This document shows positions 1 to 12,200 of a DNA stretch of 64,000 bases, one piece after another. How positions within the stretch are numbered: the stretch's first letter is position 1; each line of letters begins with the position of its first letter. The stretch spans positions 36,566,508 to 36,630,507 of the forward strand of contig NC_088776.1 of assembly GCF_954871325.1 (NCBI RefSeq), written 5' to 3'. This stretch comes from Gordionus sp. m RMFG-2023. Its lineage: Eukaryota > Nematomorpha > Gordioida > Chordodea > Parachordodidae. A program made the translations under genes and the position numbers. The notes under the pieces are model-generated. The model saw nothing but the letters and a program-made list of their open reading frames with translations, was not told the DNA's origin and did not search any database.

Positions 1-3000
1 AATTAAGTAAAATATTTATATTTATTATATATTAATCTACGCTAATAGACTTTATGACCTATAAGTTTATTATTAAATTGTATTCGCTTAATATTTTCAC
101 GGTCAAATTTCCACTGAAAAGCTTTCACGGTATATGTTAAAAAAAATAGTTGATATGATATTATAGAAAAAATCCCCAAATTCCAGAATTTTGGCAAAAT
201 GAGTTTAAGGTGAGAGTTAAATGTTTTAGAATTTGGATTAGAAAATTACCCTTTGGCAAGAACTAACCCAATGAATAAAACCCCAAATAAATCCTATAAC
301 CGGAACTGGTAGAGAAAAATTTGAAAACGCAAGCAGATATATTTTATATGTTTTGGCTTTGAAAGTGTTTAACTAAATCATTGGTATTTGGTAACGATAG
401 CTTTTATCATTTAGTCGTTCAAAACAGTCGATTTTTAAAAATTTATACATTTTCTAAGAAATGTTTTAGGCAATGCTCAAAGTTAAATTTAGGTGGGCTA
501 TCATTCACTATTATCATTTTTACACTTGTAAAATATAATTTTAAATGTAAAATGTATTATTTCAAGCCTGAAAATATCATTTTATATTTATTTTTCATAT
601 TCAAATACTAACAACGTTAATTTATATTGTATGAGGTAAATTCTATAAAAAGAAAATATAATTAGAAGACGCAATTAACAGGGACGGATATAAACTTTAT
701 TTATATAATGCCTAAAAATAATTAAAATTAACGAACTCATTTATAATTTATAGTCCCAAGTTGTTTTTTTATAATTATAATTTTTCAATTTTATTGGACT
801 TTACAAAAAAAAATTTTTATCATTAAAAAATTAATGTAACAATAAAAATAATATTATTTTATTAAATACTTTATATATATGAATAAAAATGAAGGAACAT
901 TTAATTTTTATATTGAAATTTTTTTATAGTGTGCATGTGGGATGTTTATCTCACTTCTAACATGAGAAAGGGGGTATGGCACAAGACTACCATTGAAATT
1001 CAAGTTGAAGGAAGTATGAAATTGGGAACAGTTATCGTCATTTAAACAAAATAGGAGGGGGTATTTTCCTTGCCAAGTTTGATTATATCCTTTTTTTTGT
1101 TCATTTTAGTTCACATGGGAATATGAGGTATCCAATAATATCATAATGTTAACATCCTTTATAAAAATGCACATCTCTATATTCATGTTTGAACACTTAT
1201 TAATTTTCCCCCATCAGTGCAATATGACATTTCACACTACGATTTATTAATTGATTTTTTTAAATTTCAGATTCTTAACAAGCAGGGTTTACGTTTCATA
1301 ATTTTATTAAATTTAGTCTTAAAAAGTTTTAAATTATTTTTGAATTTATGGAGACACCATTCCAATTATTTTTATATTACTTATACCAATCAAATCTTGC
1401 TATCAAGCTATTTCTCAATACAGATATACATTCCATATTTCCAAGATATAAGATATATATATATATATATACTTACCAAAAAAACTTAATAATATGATAT
1501 GATTTTCACATATAAGAAATCTTATAATATACCTTGTTTATAAGAGGTTTCTCGCTTTTATAGTTTTGAATTTTTGATGCCTTGAAAAATAAATTTATAA
1601 GCCGAGTGGCTAATATCTATATTATATTATTATTTTTTTTAGTTGAAAGAACCACACCATAAAATGATTTTTATAAATAGTTTGAAATGAATAGAAATAT
1701 ACAATTTATATATATATAATAAAGCAAAACATTTAATCTCCTAATGGTAAGTTAGTATTTTAAAAAAATTTTTTTAAAAATGTAATGTATATTATAATCT
1801 TATAGTTAGCATTATATATCTAATATATTGTGATTATTTTATCAAATAATAATATAGTGATTTAATCTCGTTTCATTTGTAAAAGAAAGAAAGAAAGTGT
1901 TTGAGTAGTCAATATTTGCAAAATTTAATTTAGAAAATGACCCTATGTTCACAAAAAACCAAGATCATGGGCATAGTCAGGATTCAGGGGGGTGGCTATT
2001 AGTTGGGGTTTCCACTCATCATTTTTATTGGAGGTCTTTAGTTATACTTATTATGGGCTTTGGCTATGTTATATTTATATAAAAAAAATTTTGAGTCTCT
2101 ACTTTGTAAAATTAAAATTACTTTTTTTAAAAAAATAATTCAATTATAGTTATTAAAAAATTATTAACTTTAACTTATTTTTCATTCAAATTCTTGTTTA
2201 TAGGGATATATTGTATATATTTTTGGCGAGAGGAAGTGGGGAGGGGGGGAGGGTGGATTATCATTAGCTCTTAAATGATATTTACGAGAACAGGCAAATT
2301 TCTGAAGGGGGAGGAATTATGATCAGGCTCATTCTAAATATTAAAAATAATGTAAAATATTGGTTTCAAAAGATTGTAATTTTTAACAGTATAAAAATAT
2401 CAATTTTTAATCATTCATTCAAAATACATTAAGTCGATTATATTATATACATATTAAATAAACACATTTAATGGATATCATAAATATTTTTCTATTGATG
2501 TTAATTTTATGTGTGCTTATTTGACACTTTTATGCTTATACTAATAATTAATTTAAATAAATATAAGTAATAATCAGATGGATAAAACAATCTAATCAAA
2601 GTATTTGTTACCGCTCTAAAATACTTACAAAAAGTAAAAAGTTAATGCCGTTAAATTATAAAGGCTTCATTTAAAATAACTGCGTTAAGTTATGCAATTT
2701 TAAAGGTCATAAAATTATAAATACACCTAACATATTCGTAAAAGTATATAAATATATATTTTGTGGATAGTTTTTATAGTGTAGGAGACATTAGTTTGTA
2801 ATTTTCATTTACTATATCAAAACAATTTAATACAAAAAAATAAATTGGAAATATTATATTATATATAACAATGACTTTATAACATAAGTCAAATATATAA
2901 ATAAAATAGTTTATAATATATTTCCTTTAATACCAACTAATATTTGAAACTTTTTCGCACAGGTAAAAGATGATAATTATCGTTTGATTGATTATTGATC

Positions 3001-3944
3001 TTCCAAATCAAAGAAGGAGCTCACAACCTTTTTTAGTGCTAGAGCGAGCGGGAGGATTAAATTAATAAGTGGACAGATCTACTGACGAAAATTTGTGCAG
3101 ACATCTAGGATAGATTAAATAGTATCCTACGATATAATGATGGTAAACTAAATTAATTAAACAGAGCCTGATTTAAACATAATATTTATTAGATTTATTT
3201 GCCTTAACTTTCATTAAAGTAAAAATTAAATTATACAAAAAAGATCAGGGGAATCTGGATTAAAAAATGCTTGCGTGATTTTTATATATTATTTTTAAAG
3301 ATTTTTATGTTATTTGAAAGTTTTGCCCCTTGCTGGAAATTTTAAATAAATATATTTTTTAGATTTTTTAAAATTATTTTCAAGATTTGTAGTTATTGGT
3401 AGGTTAATTGTCTCTTGAAACCTATTTCTAACTTCAGCAACATTCATTTATTTAAAACAATCGTGAAACTTCTGATAGTATTTTTAATGGATTGTTCATT
3501 CAAGGAAAGCAATTCGTCAACAATAAGATGGGTCAAACATCATCTTCAGAAGAAGAATATTGCTATAAATTTATATCATAACTAGAAAGTTCAATCACAT
3601 AACACGAATATACTTCAGTGAAAATATAATAAACCATTAATTTCTATTATTTAAATTGCAGCCCCTATAAATATTAAAGGGATGTCATTGATTGAGTTCT
3701 GTAAAATAGCAATAAAATGATGTCCATGAAGCGAACATTTGGTATGGGAGAAAATAAACATATCAATCTTCAAATTTCATTGAATTAACATTTTCAATAT
3801 ATTAGAACACATATTTAAAATCAATCAAACGTGCACTATTAATTGTCCTAGTTATCATTATCTATTATAACAAATCTTATGAGGGTGCCTTGAGGACAAT
3901 ATAATAACCATAGTCTATATTGTAAATCTATGTAGTGATAAAAG
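1..3944. other. AT-rich DNA without a recognisable gene
   Basis: No reading frame here has recognisable family motifs, and the open stretches are short and low-complexity. A TA microsatellite lies at about 1452-1471. Two G-rich patches, about 1970-2060 and 2225-2320, resemble the G-rich inner flanks of hAT ends seen elsewhere in the window (the first reads GGCATAGTCAGGATTC and then a G-run). About 2980-3120 is less AT-rich but has no recognised content. Confidence 0.6.
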
Positions 3945-6542
3945 CAGTGTTGTTAAAATAGCGCGCTACTTTTTAAAAAAAATAGCGATAGCGGTAGCTC
4001 GCTACTTCGCTACTTTCAATTTTACATAATAAATACATCTAAATATTATTAAAATATATTTTTTATAAAATCTAAAATTATAATCCTTTTATTTAATTTA
4101 ATTTTGAAATTTAAATTTATATTTAAAAATATACATTATTGTTATATATTAGATATAAACAGTTGTTAAATAGCAATCTGTATTTAATTTATATTTCGCG
4201 TATTCATTAAATTATATATTTTTGAAATTCCGTTATTGGTATGTCCTTGCTTTTATCTTATTTTATATTTCATTTTACATTTTATTATAAGCATTATAAA
4301 TCTTGTTATGTGTGAGATTGTTGAAGATATTGTAATTTCTTTGGAAAATGAGCAAAATATAGATGATCCTTTCCCAAAATTCAAGAAATACTTTAACCTT
4401 GAAGAAAAAATTAATACTGGATATCAGTTTCGGTGCAAGATGTGCCGCAAAATTATCTCTTCAAATCATACGAGCAGCTTTAATTTGAAAAAACATTTAA
4501 AGGTAATATATTAAACAAATTTAATATCAATGTGTAGGCTAATCTTTAATTTTTAAAATAAATTAAAATCAAAAACCAATAATTTTTTTTTATATATTCA
4601 TAAATTTTATCTAAATTATTAAAAACATTTTAAAATAGTTATTTAAATCATTTTTATGTACTTATCTCCTACATAATTTTTATTTCAAGTATTTTATAAT
4701 TTTAGACTGTGCACACTTCAAATTATAAAGAGATTGAAAAATATCTCAAAAGTTTTGGGGTAATGGAAGAAGATAAACCCACTTCCAAATCAAATTTAAT
4801 ACAAACAAAATTAACCAATTTGGATTCATTAACACCTGGTGTATCCCAAAAATGGGCTGACAAAGTCATTATGAACTTTATAATAAATACAGTTCAACCA
4901 TTATCCTTGGTGGATAATGATTCTTTTATAAAGATGATAAACACTTTTTCTCCACGGACCAAGATATTTTGCCGGCAGACATTGATGGCAAGAATTTTGG
5001 AGAGCTCTAAGGAAATAAAAGAATATTTGATATTAAATCTATCAGATATCTCCTACGTCTGTACAACGGCAGATTGCTGGACTCACAATAGAAGGTAAAA
5101 ATGTTTATTTTCTTATTTATAATATGTCATATTTTTAGAGCTTATTTAGGAGTAAATGCACATTAGATTGATCCTAAAAATCTAAAACAAAAATCTGTAG
5201 CGTTAGCTCTAAAGAGAATAATTGGCTGTCAGACTTATGACTTCTAGCCAATATTATTGCAGAAATCCATAGGTCTTACAAAATTCAAAACAAGGTTTGT
5301 AAGATGATAACGGATAATGATAAATAATATTATATTATATTTAACCATTTTAATTTTTTAGGTTATGCAATATGTTGCTGCCTCACTTAAAATCTTAGAA
5401 GGGCAAGATAATATGAGCATGGGATATTATGTGCCCACACTGAGTATATTAATTACCAAGCTCAAAAGAATCAATAATCTAAAATTTTGCCAACCACTGG
5501 TAGAGTCTGTGCTAAAAGGCATTGAGAAAAGGTCAAAACTTTATTTTTATTTACTATTATTCAATTATATAAAATGAATGATTTATTGCTTGATTAGCCA
5601 TAATTTAAATTGGCTTAATTTAAAACACAATCTATAATATTAATATATAGTAATTATTAATTAATATAAAATTCAAAATTAATATATTATTAATTACCTT
5701 GTGTATAATAATTATATTTTTAAAATTTTTATTTACCATAATTTATTGCTATTTTAAGATTTTTTTTATAAATGAATTTAAATCTCAGATAAATTTAAAT
5801 TTTGAAAATTAAAAAGGTATTCTTCTTTTTTTATAATAAATACAATCGCTTTATATAAATTAGATTTCCAGATCTGTATGATGATGATAATGTAATAGCT
5901 GCTATCGTTCATCCTAGTTTCAAGTTAAATTGGCCATACATTAATTTGACTGAATCTAAATGGCAACTGATAGGCTGATGGTAACGTTAAAAAATGACAT
6001 GCCTAACCACGATACTATAGCAAAATCGAAACCGCAGCCTTCCAAAGACGATTTTTTTGAAATAAATAATAATAATAATATTGAACCTATAGATGCTTTT
6101 TTTAAATCTAAAAATACTAATTTAAATATTTTTGATGATTTTTTTCATATAAAAAGTTTGTTTATTAAATTTAATACTGCGTTTGCCCTCAAGTGCTAGT
6201 GCTGAACGATTATTTAGTATGGCAAAGCTTATACTTTCTTATCGTCGCTCTAGACTTGGGGATGACAGTACCGAAATGTTATTATTATTAAAGTGCAATA
6301 ATAAATAAATTATATATATATATGTAACAAATTATTGTCATGTTTTTATATCAATATTTTATTTGTGGAAATAAAGTTACGTAGAAAAAAATATTTAAAA
6401 AAAAAATCAAAGTAGCGTAAAAAGTAGCTAATAGCGCGCTACTCATTTGAAAACGATAGCGGTAGCGATAGCGCGCTACTTTTTTTATAAAATAGCGGTA
6501 GCGATAGCGCGCTACTTTTAAAAGTAGCGTTTAACAACACTG
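3945..6542 (+). mobile_element. hAT DNA transposon, full length, with 8-bp target duplication
   Basis: The element begins CAGTGTTGTTAAA and ends with the exact reverse complement TTTAACAACACTG. It is flanked by a perfect 8-bp direct duplication GATAAAAG (3937-3944 and 6543-6550), the hallmark of hAT insertion. Both subterminal regions carry many copies of short motifs of the type AGCGCGCTAC and GATAGCGGTAGC, in inverted orientation between the two ends; these are probably transposase-binding sites. The interior holds a plus-strand transposase gene that is now broken. The intact duplication shows that the ends have not been rearranged since insertion. A partial second copy lies at about 61320-61760. 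Confidence 0.96.
4308..6308 (+). pseudogene. hAT transposase (BED finger, ZBED-like), broken
   Basis: This is a cut-and-paste transposase of the hAT superfamily. The start at 4308 (MCEIVEDI) is supported by the related copy at 61446. A BED-type zinc finger follows (RCKMCRK, then KKHLKTVH across the first intron). The second coding block (4706-5094) contains CTTADCWTH, a conserved hAT stretch near a catalytic aspartate. Later blocks read RAYLGVNAH, then QYVAASLKILEGQDN, then the C-terminal dimerisation domain with SSASAERLFSMAKLILS at about 6186-6236, ending at 6308. Two introns are clear: 4503-4705 (203 bp) and 5095-5138 (44 bp), both GT-AG and both restoring the family reading. It is broken: an in-frame stop (about 5163-5165) replaces the usual tryptophan after GVNAH, and more stops and shifts follow in the middle third. 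No function is expected today. Confidence 0.9.
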
Positions 6543-6550
6543 GATAAAAG

Positions 6551-7969
6551 TATAGTGCTAAAATTTTATGATAATCATATACCTACTTTGAAAAAATAAA
6601 TCGCTATTAATTTTTATAGAAAGAAAACTACTTTTGATTTCTAACGGTTATTTTTTTTAAATTTTTTGTAAATTATACAAGCAAACCTTCCAAAAATGAC
6701 CATTTTCATATTCTCATATTCTAGAGATAAACTATTCTCTTTATACACAAACCTCCCACGACCTTTGATGTAGCTTAAAATAGAAAAAACCTTGATTATA
6801 AAACTGGGAAAAAATTATTACATATTTAGTCATGTTTATTAAAAATCAAGACCAAAATAATACTGCGTATAAAATATCTTAAAAGATAAAAGATTTTTTT
6901 AATCGCGAGTTGAAGCTCTTAGGTTGCAAGTATTGCACAAAAATTAAATAAAATTATTTCATAGTCTAAACTATTTTATTCTAGTTTGTAATTATAATAA
7001 TCCTCAAAAAACGTCAATCAAATTTAACCAATAGTGTTCTTTTAAAAAAAATTTGTCCAATGATAATCATCATAGTAATTTTAAGCCAATAATAATTCCC
7101 ATGTGATTTATAATATGGCAAATATACTCAACACAATATCCATATCATATTTGCCACTTGCAAGTAAAATATTCTTTTTTCAACAAATTTTCTTTAGATA
7201 ATATTTTTATTTATTGATGAACACCTATTTCAGTATATCCAAAGAATAGGCAAGTTTAAATTCTTCAATTATTTTATTTTTGATGTGTAAACTATATTAG
7301 AGTCTATGATATCTGGACGCAATCACGGAGAGTTGGCTTCAAAGTTAAACTTCAATTATTTTATTTTTGAAAAGATCACAAATATCAGATAAAAATTCAT
7401 ACATTTTAATGTTAAAAATATATTGCATTTTTTTTTCTTTATTGATAATAAATTTCAGTATTGCAAACAAAGTGATTGCCTAAATACACTTAAGAATTGT
7501 TTATTTTCAAGGCAATTAATTTAATTTTTGGATATGGGCTTGGGCAAAATTTTTGAAACTTATAATGGGTTTGGGTTTGAATTTTTTTATTATATGGAAT
7601 GGGACTGCAAATTATTTTACTGCTGACCTGGGCTGGAGGCTGATGAATAAATCAAGGCCCGTGAAGGTCTCTAATTTCAATAACTGAATTATTTCATTTC
7701 CCATCTAACTTTATTTGAACTTAAAGGAATGGGCAAACCATAGATATGCCTTATTAAATCATTTGCATAAAAATTTCTGATAATTGCTGAATTCAAGAAA
7801 TTGTTGGACACAAGGAAATAAAGAAAGCCATTGTGAAGTGTATATATGGAGGAAATATTAATCCATTTTTTTAGCATAAATAACAAAGAAAAATAATGCC
7901 TGTTGTGAACTTGCCTTAAATTTACATATATTTTAGGGATTTTTTAAGAACCTGTTATAAAAAATATAA
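6551..7969. other. AT-rich DNA with a GGGCTTGGG-type repeat fragment
   Basis: No gene is seen. About 7525-7680 holds spaced motifs such as GGGCTTGGGCAAAATTTTTG and GGGTTTGGGTTTG. These are the reverse-orientation counterpart of the tandem repeat at 30160-30350, and their style matches Ac-like hAT subterminal DNA. A minus-strand open stretch at 7689-7886 has no family motif and is probably chance. Confidence 0.5.
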
Positions 7970-8528
7970 GTTACTAGCTGATAACATGACGGGGAATCAG
8001 AATTGTCTTCTTTATTCAATGAAGGAAGAATAATAAATTTTACCTTTATTTGATGATGAATGAATCAGAAATTTATTTCCTATCTTTAGATGTGATTCAG
8101 AAATTTATATTTATTTAGATGAGGGGTTATTCTAAAATTTTCCATTATTTTTTATAAAATATGTTTATGGAGTATATGCTTAGTAATTTTAATTTATGTG
8201 CACAATAAAAAATCTTTTAAATTTTTATTCATTTGTATTTGTAATTTATAATATAAAAAATATATTCTTGCTAGAACCTCATAAGATAGGAAAATTTCTG
8301 ATTCATTCATCATCAAATAAAGGTAAAATTTATTATTCATCAAATTCTTATTCCCGTCATTCTTGACGGGCTATCAAAAATCTGTAAAAATTATATTTAT
8401 GTGCTCAATCTATCTATTATAATAATCCTTAAAATACCCTATTCTTGAATCTGCCATAAAAAAAAATCATTGAGTTAAGAAGAAAATTTTGATTCCCCGT
8501 CATTCTTGACGGGTTATCATCTAGTAAC
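7970..8528. mobile_element. Foldback (long inverted repeat) element with terminal hairpins
   Basis: The left end reads GTTACTAGCTGATAAC, and the right end is its near reverse complement, finishing CTAGTAAC. Outer arms are about 7970-8023 and 8467-8528; the right one carries a 9-bp stretch that the left lacks. An inner palindrome pairs about 8027-8087 with 8284-8350. The right arm is split by about 115 bp that itself begins with the same CCCGTCA-TTCT-TGACGGG hairpin. Flanking TAA on both sides may be a 3-bp target duplication. The hairpin followed by seven bases and CTAG also resembles a Helitron 3' end, so the class is open. There is no coding capacity. Confidence 0.75.
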
Positions 8529-9349
8529 TAAATAATTTTATTTGAAGAACTAAATACTTAAATTTCTCTCCTCTAAATTAATAATAACTTGATGCAATTG
8601 TTGAAAAATAATTCTTGAGATTTTGTTAGATTCACAATCAAATTTAGATTAATATGAGTTTACTTAAAAACGTATATTATATTTGTTTAGAAAGATATAA
8701 GTACAACATCATTTTTATTGTAATTATTTGTCAGTTGATTTATTTTTCATTCATATTTATTCATCTGTTTATTTCCGAATTAAAAAAATTTTTTAATTTT
8801 CAAATCTGATTTTTAGGGTCTGGTTTAAGTATATATCGAGTTCAGACAAATAATTTACCTCGCTCAACCCCCAAATAAAAAACATTTGGAAATTTATAAA
8901 TATTATATTGGCCTATAAATATTAAACATCACCGGATACTCGAAGGTGACCTCCTGTTAAAAATTTTCTTATGGGATATCTAAAATATAATTGGATTGCA
9001 AATTTTCTCCTAAATTAAAAAATTTTATCATTTTATTATTATTCTTTAACAGATTTTGATTAATTAACTCGTTATTCTGTTATATTAAAAAAACATAATT
9101 TATTCATTACTCTTAACAATTAATCAATCAAAAAACATTATATTATTTCCCTTATAAGTAATAAATTTTATACGGAAATTATAATCAGCAATGATTTCGA
9201 TTATTTTAGTTACATTCATCCATAAAATAGAATATGAATCTAATCAAACGAATCGTACAAATACTTCTTTATTTGAGTAAATGTTCTAATATCTTATACT
9301 ATATAGGATGAACATATATCATTTTTTTGGTTAATTGTAAAATTAAGGA
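8529..9349. other. AT-rich DNA, nothing recognised
   Basis: I see no coding frame, inverted repeat or known repeat family here. Confidence 0.6.
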
Positions 9350-10050
9350 GAGAAGAATAGAAGAAAATATCAAGGTAATAAAGACTATGTTGGATGAGGC
9401 ATGGGCGATTATTCGATGATAGATATAAAGATTAGAGGAATAATTGCGGTAGTAAGCCTTCGTCGTTAAAAAAGAGATTCCTTGGGCTGATCGGTCTTTT
9501 CGATCGAAAGAGGAGAGTAGAACAAGTAATGAGGATCAATGAAGCTTATTTAGTGATTTTACGAGATTTGGCAAGTCAATGGTATCAATATTATGGGTGA
9601 AGGCATTTGAATCAATATAAACTTAAACAGAAGCTGGCCACTTGACCATGAAATGACCATTTATTTGCTTCTATCTATTCGAAGGATGCCAGTAGGTTCT
9701 AATCTAGAGGGGATACTCTTTAAGTGCTAGCAAAATATGGTCGTTCCATGGCAAAATCGACCGTGAAGGAAATGGCTGCCGTTGCTGTACTTTTCACCGT
9801 ATTGAATTTGTAAGGCAAATTTTTCAGTTAAGCTATAATTTAATGGTAAATCTTCGCTCGCCTGAGGAGAGGAGAAAATCAAATTTTTCGAAGTGGTCTC
9901 CAGAACCTAGTAACCTGATCATTGGTTTACGCAGCGAAATACTGTGAGATTGTTATCCTCAAGGATCAATTTTAGGTATACGACGGAGCCTTCATTGAGT
10001 GGATTGTCTTTCCTCAAACACGAGGAAAAGCTGGAAATGATGATATTTTA
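9350..10050. other. Higher-GC island of unknown origin, possible gene relic
   Basis: Base composition shifts abruptly to roughly 40% GC and returns to the AT-rich background near 10050. No frame stays open for more than about 35 codons on the plus strand. Local plus-strand stretches have coding-like composition, for instance RFGKSMVSILWVKAFESI and MAKSTVKEMAAVAVLF, separated by stops. I recognise no family. It could be a decayed host gene, the body of an unrecognised element, or a transcribed non-coding unit. It has no terminal repeats that I can see. Confidence 0.4.
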
Positions 10051-12074
10051 TACGTAATCATTAGAATTTTTGAGCTTAATAATAAAAATATCATTTAAGT
10101 AAAATTGATAATGGTAACTGTAAAAATCGACTTGCAAAAGATATTTGAAAAAGTGTATTGATTTTTTTTAAAATAAGTATTTAGTATATTTATATTTAAA
10201 TATATATTTTTGTATTTGTATTTATATTCAAATACTTTAAGAATATATCTATTTATATTCGATTTGAATACGTTTTTTAAAAATTTATCCAACTCTGTTC
10301 TTATGTTTCTTAATATATTTTCTTATGAATTCAATAAAAATTTTTTAAAAAAAAATTATTCTTATATAGAACACAAAAATTTGATTATTTGTACGAATGC
10401 GAATAGTAAACAATTAGAACGTGAATCATGAACTATTCGATTCATATTCGTTTTTAAATTAATTGAAAAATATTACATTTATAATTTATTAGATAATTAT
10501 TTTTATATTTTTTTGATATTGTTATATTTATAATATTAATAGTTATCTATCAGCACTAATTGGCTCATCGATTAAAGTTCATTATCTAATTCCAACATGA
10601 ATAATAAATCGAATATATTATAGAATTTGTTTAATCTAACCCTGACAAGAGGTTAGTATTATAATTAACAAAGAAAAATTGGAACAATCTATTCAGTATT
10701 ATTTGCCATATATATGAAACTATAAAATGAATAAAATATTTGATCAAATTTTATTGATAACAAAATTTATTTTAAATCCCGTATTAAAAACAATATTGAT
10801 TTAAAAAAAATTTTTTATTCAATTTATAATATATAGTATTTATATTTTATTTCACTTCAATTCTAAATGGATTTATAAAATATGATGGCTTAAATCCAGT
10901 ATTATATTATATATATATTAGCCTATCCATAAATTATATATGTGTTTTATTATTCACATTTTAAAAAAATGGAGAAATTACAATCTATGCAATCATACTT
11001 TTACTGCTTACTTTTCAAAAACAATGCAGGGGAGACCATGGCTAGTCGGCCCAATTTTTGTCAAAATCATCATAGGTCCAAAATAATTGTTGTATTTGAA
11101 TTTACAAAATACCATGAGATAGCCCAAACTATCTATTCTTGTACATTGATAAATTTTTTAAAATATCTTATACTTTTTCATTATTGATTTTAGTAAAAGT
11201 GAATTTTTGCGCCCACAAGCCCCAAATCTGGGGCTTTTAGATTCATCTATTTTATTAAAATATATCATATTTGTAAGCATAATTTGATTAATCCGATTAA
11301 CCCTAAGTCTACTAGCCCTAGTTAGTAATATAGTTATTACCTTAAAAATATATTTAAACATCTTTCTGAAATGCGAAAAGAGGATTTTAAATTTCATAAA
11401 ATGTTAATTTTGTAATTTTTAAACTTTTCCTATTTTAAAGTCACTTAATATTGTAGTGTAAAAACATTTTGATTTTTACCTAAAAAAACACATTTTATCA
11501 TAAATAAATTTAAATAGCTGATGGATATAAAATATTTTACGCCTCAAATATTCATATTATACAATGCGATTACACGATTAAATTTGAATATCTAAATGTC
11601 TCGTTTTTAAATTATATCCGTTGAACCGACAAGTCCCTTGCTCCGAACTAGCCCTATCTCGCCTATACTCGCATATTTACTTTTATGTATATTTTTTAAT
11701 TTGAGTTGTTGACATTGAATTGTGTGGCTGCTCAATCATGATGGATCTAAATTGGTTTTAGATCAAATTACAATGATAAAAAAATAAACATATTTTTCAC
11801 TTAAAACTACAATTTTGAAATGACTTGAAGTTTCCTTAGCCAGAATTTATCACTTTTATAATATCTGTTTGGACTCTAAACTAATAACTTTATAGTGATT
11901 TATTTCACTTGCACAATAAACACTTTGGGCCCTCTTTTCGCTACAAGGGCATTCACTATCCACTCTATATAATTCAAAGTTTCTGCTAACCTAAAAACAA
12001 TGTTATTATGCAATATCTTACATAGGATCTTTTAAGCCCTCTATTAATATTAAAAGAAATAGACTTAAACTTGA
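10051..12074. other. AT-rich DNA with small palindromes
   Basis: No gene is supported. About 10210-10470 has scattered ATTCG/CGAAT words of the kind seen near 32045 and 47900, probably repeat remains. A GC hairpin lies at 11218-11237 (AAGCCCCA-AATC-TGGGGCTT). Overlapping open frames on both strands are low in complexity and unmatched. Confidence 0.5.
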
Positions 12075-12200
12075 ATGACCATTGAAGAGTAATAATTTAT
12101 CCTGTTAGCTGAGGCATGACCATTGAAGAATAATAATTTATTCTGTTAGTTGAGGCATGACCATTGAAGAATAATAATCTTTATTCTATTAGGTGAGGCA
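12075..12200 (+). repeat. 41-bp tandem repeat, three copies
   Basis: Three head-to-tail units start at about 12075, 12116 and 12157, each opening ATGACCATTGAAGA and closing TTAGxTGAGGC. The first two differ at only a few positions; the third has a few extra bases and decays at its end. It has no coding role that I can see. Confidence 0.85.

Noticed and set aside
1217-1489. 90-codon plus-strand open frame ending in a TA microsatellite
   Set aside because: Residue composition is that of AT-rich random sequence (Phe, Ile, Leu, Tyr, Asn), with no domain and no neighbour that supports a gene.
9935-9985. A PQGSILG peptide resembling the reverse-transcriptase motif of LINEs
   Set aside because: It is a single seven-residue match. 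A stop lies shortly before it and the following residues (IRRSLH) do not fit, and no other reverse-transcriptase block is visible around it.
11158-11397. 79-codon minus-strand open frame over the GC hairpin at 11218
   Set aside because: No family motif, and the part with normal composition is just the hairpin read through. The hairpin resembles a bacterial terminator, but nothing else here is bacterial.
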